A stretch of 64,000 nucleotides of DNA from Micromonospora violae (lineage in GTDB: Bacteria; Actinomycetota; Actinomycetes; Mycobacteriales; Micromonosporaceae), in contig NZ_SHKK01000001.1 of NCBI RefSeq assembly GCF_004217135.1, positions 682,001 through 746,000 of the forward strand, given 5' to 3'. The notes under the pieces were generated by a model, which saw only the letters and a program-made list of their open reading frames with translations, was not told the origin of the DNA and ran no database searches. Both the position numbers and the translations under genes were made by a program. Shown here in pieces: positions 36,860-45,423 of the stretch; positions within the stretch are counted from its first letter, which is position 1, and every line of letters begins with the position of its first letter.

Positions 36860-38308
36860 ATGGCAGGTGGGAATCGAGGCGTGCACCCGCGTCACGCGCG
36901 CGGTGTGCCCGACGATCGCCTGCGGACCCCGCCCAGCGGCCTCTGGCGCCTCCTCCTCGGGCTGGCCTGGCTCGGGCTGGGCGTGGCGTGCCTGCTTGTC
37001 CAACCGAACCCCTCGGCGGCGTGGGACAGGGACGGAACCCTCGCGATGAGCTTCCTGGCGACCCTCTTCGGCGCGTGGGTGTTCTGGCGAGACGGCGGTC
37101 GCCGGATCACTGCGGTGGGGCTCTACAACCTTGCCTTCGCGTTCTTCGTCGGCTTCAGCGGGCTCTACCAGACGGTGAAGGCGTGGACGCTCGATCCCGG
37201 CATTCCGCTCTTCACCGCCGTCGCCATCTGCTACTTCGCCCAGGTGGTGACGTGGTTGCTGTTCTGGAGCGGCGATGGCTCGCGTCGGCAGCCGACGAAC
37301 GCCGGGCAGGCGGACGGCAGGACGGCCGGTTGGGCGGTGAAGTCGGGCCTGATCCTGCTGGTGCTCGCCGTGGCCATGGCAACGGTCGCGCCGGATTCGA
37401 TGCCGGTGGCCAACCCGATCGGCTTTGTCGGCGTCGTGCTCCTCGCCGTGGGGCTGTTGCGGGGGCCGATGGCACACCACACGTTCCTGTGGGGCGTGGT
37501 TCTCCTCATCGCCTTCGCGGTCTACTTCACCTATCTCTTCACCGGCTTCGGACGGATTGTCGTCGGCACGTTGGCGCTCGCGCTGCTGGTGATGTCGGCC
37601 CACAGTGGTCAGCGGTCGTACACCAAGCTCCTCATCCTCGGCGGGGCGGCCCCGGCGCTGCTGTTCCTTGCCGGGCTTCGTGCCACCGCCTCGCAGGGCT
37701 CACCGTTCACGGTCGACCAGGATGGATTCGGGTCCGCGATCAGTCCGCTGCGCGCGTTCGCCCAACTCCTGGCCCTGGATGAGGTGGGGCTGCTGCCCCG
37801 GGGCTGGGGGGAGACGTTTGCCAATGCGGCGGTCGGTCTCGTGCCCCGCGCCATGTGGGAAGGCAAACCGATCGGCTTCGGCGCCGACCTCGTCGCGTTG
37901 CTGTCACCGGAGCTGGTTGGCACGGGGCACTCCGCGGCGGCGCTCGCGCACGGGGAGTGGTTGTACAACTTCGGCGTGCTGGGGCTGGGGTTGATGGTTC
38001 CGGTGGTGGGCCTCGCCGTCCGCTTCATCGACAGGCTGCTGGCCTGGGCCACGTCCAGCCCACTCACCACGCCGTACGCCGTGGGCGCCTACGCCGGGGC
38101 GATCATCATCGCGGTCGGTCTGTTCGACCTCCTCTGGGTGGGCAGCTTCACCTACGTGGTGCGTGGCGGTGGCCGACTGCTGGTGCTGGCCGCGGTGATC
38201 CTGGTGATCGGTTGGCGGGTCGCGGAACCGACGATCGCGAACCACCTGGCGGGCCCACGTCGGCCGCCCGTGGTCCGCCGTCCCCAGCCGGCGGCGCGTA
38301 CCCGATAA
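36860..38308 (+). CDS. Wzy-like O-antigen/oligosaccharide polymerase candidate
   Basis: An integral membrane protein of about 482 residues with ten to twelve hydrophobic segments and a longer polar loop near 290-370. No soluble domain and no strong motif is seen, as usual for Wzy polymerases, which join flipped repeat units outside the membrane. ATG 36860 is preferred because an ACAGGGG site lies 9 nt upstream; an AT-rich region with a TATATG hexamer near 36820 may hold the promoter. Identification rests on topology and on its place between flippase and sugar-nucleotide genes. Confidence 0.7.
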   Translation: MAGGNRGVHPRHARGVPDDRLRTPPSGLWRLLLGLAWLGLGVACLLVQPNPSAAWDRDGTLAMSFLATLFGAWVFWRDGGRRITAVGLYNLAFAFFVGFSGLYQTVKAWTLDPGIPLFTAVAICYFAQVVTWLLFWSGDGSRRQPTNAGQADGRTAGWAVKSGLILLVLAVAMATVAPDSMPVANPIGFVGVVLLAVGLLRGPMAHHTFLWGVVLLIAFAVYFTYLFTGFGRIVVGTLALALLVMSAHSGQRSYTKLLILGGAAPALLFLAGLRATASQGSPFTVDQDGFGSAISPLRAFAQLLALDEVGLLPRGWGETFANAAVGLVPRAMWEGKPIGFGADLVALLSPELVGTGHSAAALAHGEWLYNFGVLGLGLMVPVVGLAVRFIDRLLAWATSSPLTTPYAVGAYAGAIIIAVGLFDLLWVGSFTYVVRGGGRLLVLAAVILVIGWRVAEPTIANHLAGPRRPPVVRRPQPAARTR

Positions 38309-38456
38309 CCGCGGCACGCGAGCCGAACCAGTCATTCCTTTAGTCCCGTTTTCAGGCGTTTCTCCAACGAGGTTTCGTTCGTTGCGGCAGTTGTGGCCGC
38401 ACTACGGCCTCGACCAGGACGGCCTACGCGAGCCACCACGAACGAACGGAGCGTCA

Positions 38457-39497
38457 GTGAGTTACTTGACCACCGGACGCCGGGTCCTGATCACCGGCGG
38501 CACGGGTTCCTTTGGACAGACGATGGTGCACCGGCTCCTCGACTGCGGCGTCAGTGAGGTCCGGGTGCTCAGCCGGGACGAGGCCAAGCAGGACGCGATG
38601 CGTCGGCTGCTCGGCGACGAGCGGGTCCGCTACTACGTCGGGGACATCCGGGACTACGACTCGGTGCTCAAGGCCAGCCGGGGCATCGACTACATCTTCC
38701 ACGCGGCCGCGCTCAAGCAGGTGCCGTCGTGCGAGTTCTTCCCCCTTGAGGCGGTCCGGACGAACGTGCTGGGCAGCAGCAATGTCGTCGAGGCCGCCGA
38801 ACGCAACGGTGTCGGCTCGGTGGTGGCGCTCAGCACCGACAAGGCCGTCTACCCGGTGAACGCGATGGGCATGAGCAAGGCGATGATGGAGAAGGTCATC
38901 CAGGCGCACGCCCGCAACAACCCGAACAGCGCCACCACCGTCTCCTGCGTGCGCTACGGCAATGTCATGTACTCGCGCGGGTCGGTGATCCCGCTCTTCA
39001 TCGAGCAGATCAAGGCCGGTCGGGCGCCCACCGTGACCGACCCGGCAATGACCCGGTTCGTGATGTCGCTGGCCGACTCCGTCGAACTGGTCGAGCACGC
39101 GTTCCAGAACGCCCGCCCCGGTGACATCTTCATTCGTAAGGCCGCGGCGTGCACCGTCGGCGACCTGGCCGAGGCGGTGTGCCAGCTCTTCGATGTGCCC
39201 GCCAAGCTCGACGTGATCGGCATCCGGCACGGCGAGAAGCAGGCCGAGACGCTGGCCAGCCGGGAGGAACTCGTACAGGCCGAGGACTTCGGGGACTTCC
39301 TCCGGGTGCCGCTGGACGGCCGCGACCTCAACTACTCGCTCTACGTCTCCGAGGGCGAGTTCGGCGACGGGCTGACCGAGGACTTCAACTCGTCGAACGC
39401 GCCGCAGCTCGGCGTACCCGAGATCGTCGAATTGCTGAAGACGCTGCCCGAGGTGCGGGCGGAGCTGGCCCTGCGGGACCCGGTGTTGGCGTGCTGA
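38457..39497 (+). CDS. capE: CapE/WbjB-type UDP-GlcNAc 5-inverting 4,6-dehydratase
   Basis: The 346-residue SDR enzyme matches CapE/FnlA/WbjB, which converts UDP-GlcNAc into UDP-2-acetamido-2,6-dideoxy-4-hexulose sugars on the L path. The NAD loop is VLITGGTGSFGQ, followed by YYVGDIRDYDSV, HAAALKQVPSCEFFP, and ALSTDKAVYPVNAMGMSKAMMEK, in which the usual catalytic tyrosine position is methionine, as is typical for this dehydratase subfamily. GTG 38457 has a GGAG site. It is followed without a gap by capF (7-bp overlap) and capG (4-bp overlap), the same order as in S. aureus capEFG and P. aeruginosa wbjBCD. Confidence 0.95.
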   Translation: MSYLTTGRRVLITGGTGSFGQTMVHRLLDCGVSEVRVLSRDEAKQDAMRRLLGDERVRYYVGDIRDYDSVLKASRGIDYIFHAAALKQVPSCEFFPLEAVRTNVLGSSNVVEAAERNGVGSVVALSTDKAVYPVNAMGMSKAMMEKVIQAHARNNPNSATTVSCVRYGNVMYSRGSVIPLFIEQIKAGRAPTVTDPAMTRFVMSLADSVELVEHAFQNARPGDIFIRKAAACTVGDLAEAVCQLFDVPAKLDVIGIRHGEKQAETLASREELVQAEDFGDFLRVPLDGRDLNYSLYVSEGEFGDGLTEDFNSSNAPQLGVPEIVELLKTLPEVRAELALRDPVLAC

Positions 39498-40630
39498 GGC
39501 TCGCCGTCACCGGCGGTGGCGGTTTCCTCGGCTGGCACGTCCGCGTGCTGCTCCGGGCGCTGGGGTGGCCGGAGCCGACCGTGCTCAGCCGCGCCGACCT
39601 GGCCGACCCCGGCGTGATCGCGGCGAAGATCGCCGGCCACGACCGCCTGCTGCACCTGGCCGGCGTCAACCGGGGAGAGCCGGCCGAGGTCGCCGCCGGC
39701 AACGTCCAGCTCGCCACCCAACTCGCCGATGGGCTCAAGCACTGCGCGAACCCGCCGGCGCGGGTGGTCTACGCCAGTTCGGTGCAGGCCGGCAACGGCA
39801 CGCCGTACGGCGACGCCAAGGCCGCCGCCGCGCGGGTGCTGGCGGACACCGGCGTCGACCTCGACGACGTGTTGCTGCCGAACCTGTACGGCGAGCACGG
39901 CCGGCCGTACTACAACTCGGCGGTGGCGACCTTCTGCCGGCTGCTCGCCGAGGGCGGGCGGCCCGATGTGCACGCCGATCGCGAGCTGAGCCTGGTGCAC
40001 GTCACCGACGCGGCCGCGCGTCTCATCGGGGTGCCCGGCGGTGGCTCGTGGGATCCGGCCATGCCGGCGCTGCGCATCGGCGTGCAGGCGCTGGCGGACC
40101 GGCTCACCGGGATGGCCGCGACGTACCGGACCGGGGAGATCCCCTCCCTGTTGAGCCGGCACGACGTGCGGCTGTTCAACACGTACCGGTCGCACTGCTT
40201 CCCGGCGCACTATCCGATCACGCTGCCCCGGCGGGCCGACGCGCGCGGCGAGTTGGTCGAGACGGTCAAGGCGCACGGCGGGGCGGGGCAGACGTTCTGT
40301 TCCACCACCCGTCCGGGAATCACCCGGGGAGAACATTTCCACCTGGCGAAGGTGGAGCGGTTCGTGGTGCTGCGCGGCTCGGCCGAGATCAGCCTGCGCC
40401 GGGTCGGCGACCCCGAGGTGCTGCGGTTCCCGGTGAGCGGCGCCGAGCCAGCCCTCATCGACATGCCCACCATGTGGGCGCACAAGCTGGTGAACACCGG
40501 TACGGACGAACTGGTGACGATGTTCTGGACCAACGAGCTCTTCGACCCGGACTGGCCGGACACCTGGGCCGAGCCGGTGGAGGCGGCCCGGCCGGCGGCA
40601 CTGGTGGCAGCAGAGGGAGGACGGGCATGA
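39491..40630 (+). CDS. capF: CapF/WbjC-type bifunctional epimerase-reductase with C-terminal cupin
   Basis: In UDP-L-FucNAc synthesis CapF epimerises the CapE product and reduces the 4-keto group. The 379-residue protein has an N-terminal SDR part (LAVTGGGGFLGWHVRV, ASSVQAGNGTPYGDAK) and a C-terminal metal-binding cupin (about 250-370) with ITRGEHFHLAKVERFVVL. Both domains of the family are therefore complete. GTG 39491 overlaps the end of capE by 7 bp, and the end of this gene overlaps capG in ATGA, so translation of the three should be coupled. Confidence 0.93.
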   Translation: MLRLAVTGGGGFLGWHVRVLLRALGWPEPTVLSRADLADPGVIAAKIAGHDRLLHLAGVNRGEPAEVAAGNVQLATQLADGLKHCANPPARVVYASSVQAGNGTPYGDAKAAAARVLADTGVDLDDVLLPNLYGEHGRPYYNSAVATFCRLLAEGGRPDVHADRELSLVHVTDAAARLIGVPGGGSWDPAMPALRIGVQALADRLTGMAATYRTGEIPSLLSRHDVRLFNTYRSHCFPAHYPITLPRRADARGELVETVKAHGGAGQTFCSTTRPGITRGEHFHLAKVERFVVLRGSAEISLRRVGDPEVLRFPVSGAEPALIDMPTMWAHKLVNTGTDELVTMFWTNELFDPDWPDTWAEPVEAARPAALVAAEGGRA

Positions 40631-41751
40631 CCCGGATCATGACGGTGGTCGGCACCCGACCCGAGATCATCAGGCTCTCCCGGGTGATCGCTCGACTCGA
40701 CGACACAGTGGATCACACGCTGGTGCACACCGGGCAGAACTGGGACAGCGCCCTGTCGGACGTGTTCTTCAAAGAGCTGCGCGTGCGCGAGCCGGACCGG
40801 TTCCTCCGCGTCGACACCTCGTCGCTGGGGCGGGTCCTCGGCGGGGTACTTGTCGGCATGGAGGCGGCGATCGCCGAGGAACGGCCCGACGCGCTGCTGG
40901 TGCTCGGCGACACCAACAGCTGCATCGCCGCGCTGATGGCCCGCCGGATGCGGGTGCCGGTCTACCACATGGAGGCCGGCAACCGGTGCTTCGACCTGAA
41001 CGTGCCGGAGGAAACCAACCGCCGGCTGGTCGACCACGTGGCCGACTTCAACCTCGTCTACACCGAACACGCCCGGCGCAACCTGCTCGCCGAGGGCCTG
41101 CACCCGCGCCGGATCCTGCACACCGGCTCGCCCATGCGGGAGGTGCTGGAGCACTACCGGGAGCCGATCGCCAACTCGACCATCCTGCGTCAACTGGAAC
41201 TCACCTCGGGCCGCTACTTCCTGGTCAGCGCACACCGCGAGGAGAACGTGGATCACCCCGAGCGCCTGCGGAGGTTGCTGGACTGCCTGGTCGCGGTCCG
41301 CAACCGGTGGGGCTTCCCGGTACTGGTCTCCACGCATCCGCGGACCCGTAAGCGGCTGGAGGCGCTGGCCCCGGATGCCACCGCACTGGACGGCATCGCC
41401 TTCCACGACCCGTTCGGGCTGCTCGACTACGTACATCTCCAGGCCGAGGCCTACTGCACCCTCTCGGACAGCGGCACGATCAGCGAGGAGGCCGCCATCC
41501 TCGGCTTCCCCGCGGTGACACTGCGCGAGTCGATCGAACGCCCCGAGGCGCTCGACGCCGGCGGCATCATCATGACCGGCCTCGACCCGCAGGGCGTGGT
41601 CGAGGCGGTCGAGGTGACGGTGGCGCAGGTCGCCGCCGAGGGGGTGCCGTGCCCGGTCGACTACCAGGTGCGAGACACCTCCCGACGGGTGGTCGACTTC
41701 CTCCTCTCCACCGTGCGCCGCCACCACGACTGGGCGGGCATCCGCCGCTGA
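40627..41751 (+). CDS. capG: CapG/WbjD-type UDP-sugar 2-epimerase
   Basis: The 374-residue epimerase is of the WecB family; the CapG/WbjD members finish UDP-N-acetyl-L-fucosamine by C2 epimerisation. The N-terminal VVGTRPEIIRLS, MEAGNRCFDLNVPEETNRRLVDHV (active-site region), VSAHREENVDHPERL and the C-terminal LSDSGTISEEAAILGFPAVTLRESIERPEA are all conserved. The NRRLVDHV stretch and FDLNVPEE are typical of FucNAc rather than ManNAc makers. It ends before two strong terminator hairpins and faces the WbpM-like gene. Confidence 0.94.
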   Translation: MTRIMTVVGTRPEIIRLSRVIARLDDTVDHTLVHTGQNWDSALSDVFFKELRVREPDRFLRVDTSSLGRVLGGVLVGMEAAIAEERPDALLVLGDTNSCIAALMARRMRVPVYHMEAGNRCFDLNVPEETNRRLVDHVADFNLVYTEHARRNLLAEGLHPRRILHTGSPMREVLEHYREPIANSTILRQLELTSGRYFLVSAHREENVDHPERLRRLLDCLVAVRNRWGFPVLVSTHPRTRKRLEALAPDATALDGIAFHDPFGLLDYVHLQAEAYCTLSDSGTISEEAAILGFPAVTLRESIERPEALDAGGIIMTGLDPQGVVEAVEVTVAQVAAEGVPCPVDYQVRDTSRRVVDFLLSTVRRHHDWAGIRR

Positions 41752-41761
41752 CCAGCTGGAC

Positions 41762-41803
41762 ACCGGGGCTGGCGATCACGAACCTGTGGTTGCCAGCCCC
41801 GGT
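41762..41803. terminator. Terminator hairpin 1 after capG
   Basis: accggggctggc (41762-41773) pairs perfectly with 41792-41803 across an 18-nt loop, starting 10 bp after the capG stop. Confidence 0.75.
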
Positions 41804-41882
41804 CTCTGTGCGCTGTTCCGGTCCGGGTTCCGGCTCCGGCCGCGCACGGAGGGTGGGCCGGCGCTGGCCGTCCCGGCGAAAG

Positions 41883-41920
41883 CGGAACGGGGTGACGCCG
41901 CGCGGCGTCACCCCGTTCCG
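41883..41920. terminator. Terminator hairpin 2, perfect 18-bp palindrome
   Basis: Arms 41883-41900 and 41903-41920 are exact complements with only 2 nt between, so the effective loop is about 4 nt. It lies 31 bp beyond the stop of the convergent WbpM-like gene and likely serves both strands. Confidence 0.85.
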
Positions 41921-41951
41921 TTCCACCGCAGCAGCGGCGGGGCCGATCAGC

Positions 41952-43826
41952 TCAGTGCGACTGCAGGGGTACGCCCCGCGGGCCCTTGACCACCGGACCG
42001 ACCGGCTGCGCGCAGAGCAACGCGAGGTGCTCGACGATCTTCGCCGCGTCGTCGTACGGGTCGAGTCCGCTGACCTCTATCGGGTCGAGCGGCGGAACGG
42101 CCACGTGTGACACCAGCGGATGGAACGGCCGAGTGTCCATCTCGCCGGTGCCGAGCAGGTCTTCGTGCAGCTTCTCGCCGGGCCGCAGGCCGGTGTAGAC
42201 GATCGGAACGGAGCTGGACGCCTGGTCGGCCATCTGCCGGGCCAGGTCCGTGATCCGGACCGGCTCGCCCATGTCGAGCACCAGTGCCTCACCGTCCTGC
42301 CCGATTTCGGCGGCCTGGAGCACCAGGTGGACGGCCTCCTGGACGGTCATCAGGTAGCGGGTGACGTCCGGGTGGGTGACGGTCAGCGGCTTGCCCGTCT
42401 CGATCTGCCGCTGGAAGGCGGTCACCACCGAACCGCGGCTGCTCAGCACGTTGCCGAACCGGACGCTGAGGAACGTCCCCGGGAAGCGGGACGCGGCGTG
42501 CGCCGTCAACCGCTCCGTGATCCGCTTCGAGTAGCCGAGGACGCTGATCGGATCGGCCGCCTTGTCAGTCGAGATGTTGACGAACTTCGCCACGTCCCGG
42601 CAGGCGTCCAACACGGAGAGCGTGCCCCAGACGTTGGTCTTGATGGCCTCGCCCGGGTGCCGCTGCAGCAACGTCAGGTGCTTGAGCGCCGCCGCATGAA
42701 AGATGATCTCCGGGCGGCGCTCCCGGATGATCCGTCGGATGCCCTCGTCGTCGCGCAGGTCGGCGAGGATCAGCTCCGGACCGTCCAGCATGGCCCGCCC
42801 GGCGAGCGACATCTGGAGGCTGTGCAGGGCCGACTCGTCCCGGTCCAGCATCATCAGCTCACCCGGGTTGGCCTTCATCACCTGACGGCAGAGCTCCGAG
42901 CCGATCGAACCGCCGGCGCCGGTGACCAGGATCCGTCGTCCGGTCAGGCTGTTGCTGCTCAGCGGCAGGTCGCCGACCACCTGACGGCGGCCGAGCAGGT
43001 CGTCGATCTGCACGTCCCGGACGTCGGTGACGGTGATCCGGTGGTCGACCAGGTCCCGCACCGGGGGCAGCACCTTGAAGACCGCGCCGGCCTCAAGAGT
43101 GGCCCCCCGGATCTGGCGGATCAGCGCGGCGTCCGCGTTGGCCACCGAGAAGATGACGGCGCTGGCGCCGGTACGCCGGACCGAGGCGGCGACATCGTTG
43201 CGTCCGCCCAGCACGCGGACCCGGCCGATGCGCAGGTCCCGCTTGTCAGGGTCGTCGTCGAGCGCGCCGACCGGTAGGTACCGACCGCGCGGGTCGCTGA
43301 GCATGGCCCGGAGCAGCCCTTGGCCGGCGTCTCCCATCCCGAACAGCAGCACCGGCGTCGACGACCGGACGTCCGGCCGCATGGCGAGGTCGTGGCGGTG
43401 CCGGTACACGAACCGGGCGCCGAGCATGAACAGCAGGGCGAGCGCGCCGCCGACCAGAGGGGTGCTCGCCGGAACCGGTCGCTCGCCGGAGGGCAGCAGG
43501 CCGAGCAGCACGATAGCGGCCGTCGTGATGGTGGTGCCGGCGAGGCCCTGGACCTCCTGAAGGCTGCCCAGCGGGTGTCGTCCGGAGTAGAGCCGGCGCA
43601 GCGCCGCCACCGCCACGTGGATGATCGCCGCGGCCATTCCGACCGTTGCGGCCCGGCCGAGTTGGCCGGGAGGGAGCTGGAACTCGAATCGGGTCCAGGC
43701 GGCTGCGACTGAACCGCCGACCCAGGCGGTGGTGTCGGCCGCGAGAAAGCCGATCGCCCGGCGGCGCGCCTTGGCTCGCCGCGTCCGCTGGTCCAACCGC
43801 TCCGTGTGCTCCGTGTCCTGCGGCAT
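41952..43826 (-). CDS. WbpM/CapD-type membrane UDP-GlcNAc 4,6-dehydratase
   Basis: A 624-residue protein of the WbpM/FlaA1/CapD large form: four membrane segments in the first 140 residues, a Rossmann CoA-binding-like domain (VLLFGMGDAGQGLLRAML), then the SDR domain (ILVTGAGGSIGSELCRQV, HAAALKHL, NISTDKAADPISVLGYSKRI, VLSSRGSVVTAFQRQI). These enzymes make UDP-4-keto-6-deoxy-GlcNAc, the precursor of UDP-QuiNAc and, by reduction and epimerisation, UDP-D-FucNAc. Where most WbpM proteins have methionine at the SDR tyrosine position, this one has leucine. It is the last gene of the minus-strand part of the locus and faces capG. Confidence 0.92.
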   Translation of the reverse strand: MPQDTEHTERLDQRTRRAKARRRAIGFLAADTTAWVGGSVAAAWTRFEFQLPPGQLGRAATVGMAAAIIHVAVAALRRLYSGRHPLGSLQEVQGLAGTTITTAAIVLLGLLPSGERPVPASTPLVGGALALLFMLGARFVYRHRHDLAMRPDVRSSTPVLLFGMGDAGQGLLRAMLSDPRGRYLPVGALDDDPDKRDLRIGRVRVLGGRNDVAASVRRTGASAVIFSVANADAALIRQIRGATLEAGAVFKVLPPVRDLVDHRITVTDVRDVQIDDLLGRRQVVGDLPLSSNSLTGRRILVTGAGGSIGSELCRQVMKANPGELMMLDRDESALHSLQMSLAGRAMLDGPELILADLRDDEGIRRIIRERRPEIIFHAAALKHLTLLQRHPGEAIKTNVWGTLSVLDACRDVAKFVNISTDKAADPISVLGYSKRITERLTAHAASRFPGTFLSVRFGNVLSSRGSVVTAFQRQIETGKPLTVTHPDVTRYLMTVQEAVHLVLQAAEIGQDGEALVLDMGEPVRITDLARQMADQASSSVPIVYTGLRPGEKLHEDLLGTGEMDTRPFHPLVSHVAVPPLDPIEVSGLDPYDDAAKIVEHLALLCAQPVGPVVKGPRGVPLQSH

Positions 43827-44041
43827 GTACTGGCTCCCTGTCCCGTCTTCCGACTACTTCCACCGCCAGGCAGAAGGAGCTTTGCGCTCCTTGTCCTTGT
43901 TACAGGGAGAAACGGCATCGTTGGCCGTTTTCGGGTTATCTGAGCTGAAGGTCCGGCTATCCTATTGGCCGCCCAGTGCGCGTGGCCGCCGTCGCGGACA
44001 GCGCCGCCTCCGTCCGGCTTCGTCCACCGGTGCCGCGGTGG
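43827..44041. other. Intergenic leader of the WbpM-like gene
   Basis: In these 215 bp no coding frame is credible. An 8-bp-class hairpin (aaggagc..gctcctt near 43875-43897) and an A+T-richer patch around 43905-43965 lie upstream of the dehydratase start, suggesting its own promoter and a structured leader. Confidence 0.4.
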
Positions 44042-45292
44042 TCACCGACCGGCCGGAACGTGGTTCCGGGCCGCCTTCACCAGGTGCTCGGCGAGGGCGA
44101 CGCTGCCGACCCGCTCCGAGAGCCGCTCCAGGTAGAACTGCCGGCCGCTGCGGCCCAGCTCCTCGCGCTTCTCGGCACCCAACTCGTACATCCGGCGGAT
44201 CGCGTCGGCCAGGGCGTAGCTGTCGCCGGGCGGAGCGACGAACCCGGCGCCGGACGCGTCGACGAGCTCGGCCGCGTCACCCGCCAGAGCGGCCACGATG
44301 GGACGGCCGCACGCCAGGGTGCTCTGCACCTTGCTGGGCATGATCGAGCGAAGGAAAGGCTGGTCGCGCAAGGAGATCAACTGGACGTCCCCGAGCGGCA
44401 TCAGTTCGACCATCCGCTCGATCGGCTGCTGGCCGAGGAAGACCACCCGGCCGGGTTCGTACCGTGCGGCCGATTCGCGTAGCCGCCCCTCTTCCACACC
44501 GCTGCCCGCGAACACGAGCGTCAGGTCCGGGATGTCGGCGAGATGCTCCAGTGCGTCGACGGCGACATCGAGGCCCTGGAGGTTTCCCATGCTTCCGGCG
44601 TACATGACGACGAAGCCCTCCAGCCCGAGGGTCGCCGCCAACTCAGGATCAGCTGGTCGTGGGCGGAACAGGCGCTCGTCGACCCAGTTGTAGACGACCG
44701 AGAGTTTGTCCCGGGGGACGCCGCGGCTGTTCAGGATGTCGGCCATACCCGGCGCGATGACGGCCACCGACGACGCGTTGCGATGCGCCGAGTCGCAGAA
44801 CCGGGTGAGCAACCGGACTATCAGGTCGGTGCGACGGCCAGGGCGGACGTAGTCGCTCTGCGCCAGGGTGTCCGGCCAGAGATCCTCCATCAGGATCACG
44901 TACGGGCGTCCGTGCAGCCAACGGGCCAGCATCGCCGGCAGCGTCACAGTTGCCGGCGAGGAGTAGACCAGCCACACGTCGACCTTGCGGAGCAGGTCCA
45001 ACCGGACCGCCGCCGAGGCCGCGAAGCTGAGATAGTTGGCAGCCCGTCCGACTGCCGACCGGTCGTGGCTGGGCACCAGCGGCACCCGGTGCACCGAGAC
45101 GCCGTTCATCATCTCGAACTGGTACGGGCGTAGCCGGTAACCCGGAGACAGCCGGCCGGACGGGTAGTTCGGGAACCCGGTGAGCACATGCACCTCGTGC
45201 CCGAGTGCGACGAGCGACCGGCTGATGATCCCCGGAAGGACGGCGGAGCCACCCTCCGGGTCGTACCACTGCGTGATGATCCCGATTCTCAC
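44042..45292 (-). CDS. WbuB/WbjE-like glycosyltransferase (putative L-FucNAc transferase)
   Basis: The GT4 enzyme of 416 residues starts IITQWYDPEGGSAVLPGIISRSLVALGHEVHVLTGFPNYP, like the WbuB/WbjE and CapL group, which transfer L-FucNAc to a lipid-linked first sugar. Further marks are LMEDLWPDTLAQSDYV, VVMYAGSMGNLQGLDVAVDAL, VVFLGQQP and MPSKVQSTLACGRPIVAAL. A role as the transferase of UDP-L-FucNAc made by capEFG is inferred from the group and the locus. GTG 45292 has an imperfect ribosome-binding site, and a 24-bp tandem duplication lies directly upstream. Confidence 0.87.
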   Translation of the reverse strand: MRIGIITQWYDPEGGSAVLPGIISRSLVALGHEVHVLTGFPNYPSGRLSPGYRLRPYQFEMMNGVSVHRVPLVPSHDRSAVGRAANYLSFAASAAVRLDLLRKVDVWLVYSSPATVTLPAMLARWLHGRPYVILMEDLWPDTLAQSDYVRPGRRTDLIVRLLTRFCDSAHRNASSVAVIAPGMADILNSRGVPRDKLSVVYNWVDERLFRPRPADPELAATLGLEGFVVMYAGSMGNLQGLDVAVDALEHLADIPDLTLVFAGSGVEEGRLRESAARYEPGRVVFLGQQPIERMVELMPLGDVQLISLRDQPFLRSIMPSKVQSTLACGRPIVAALAGDAAELVDASGAGFVAPPGDSYALADAIRRMYELGAEKREELGRSGRQFYLERLSERVGSVALAEHLVKAARNHVPAGR

Positions 45293-45296
45293 CGCG

Positions 45297-45344
45297 CTGC
45301 CACCGCAGCCGGAGCAGCCGCTGCCACCGCAGCCGGAGCAGCCA
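45297..45344 (-). repeat. Exact 24-bp tandem duplication upstream of the glycosyltransferase start
   Basis: Two identical 24-bp units (45297-45320, 45321-45344; each begins gctgccaccgcagccgg) abut the GTG start, within 5 bp. No gene covers them. Confidence 0.9.
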
Positions 45345-45423
45345 AGGAACCGAGCAGGCCAGTCGAGCCTGACACGGGGGTGAGAGTCATGGAGAACCTT
45401 CCTGTTGGGGCGGGGCTACTGCG

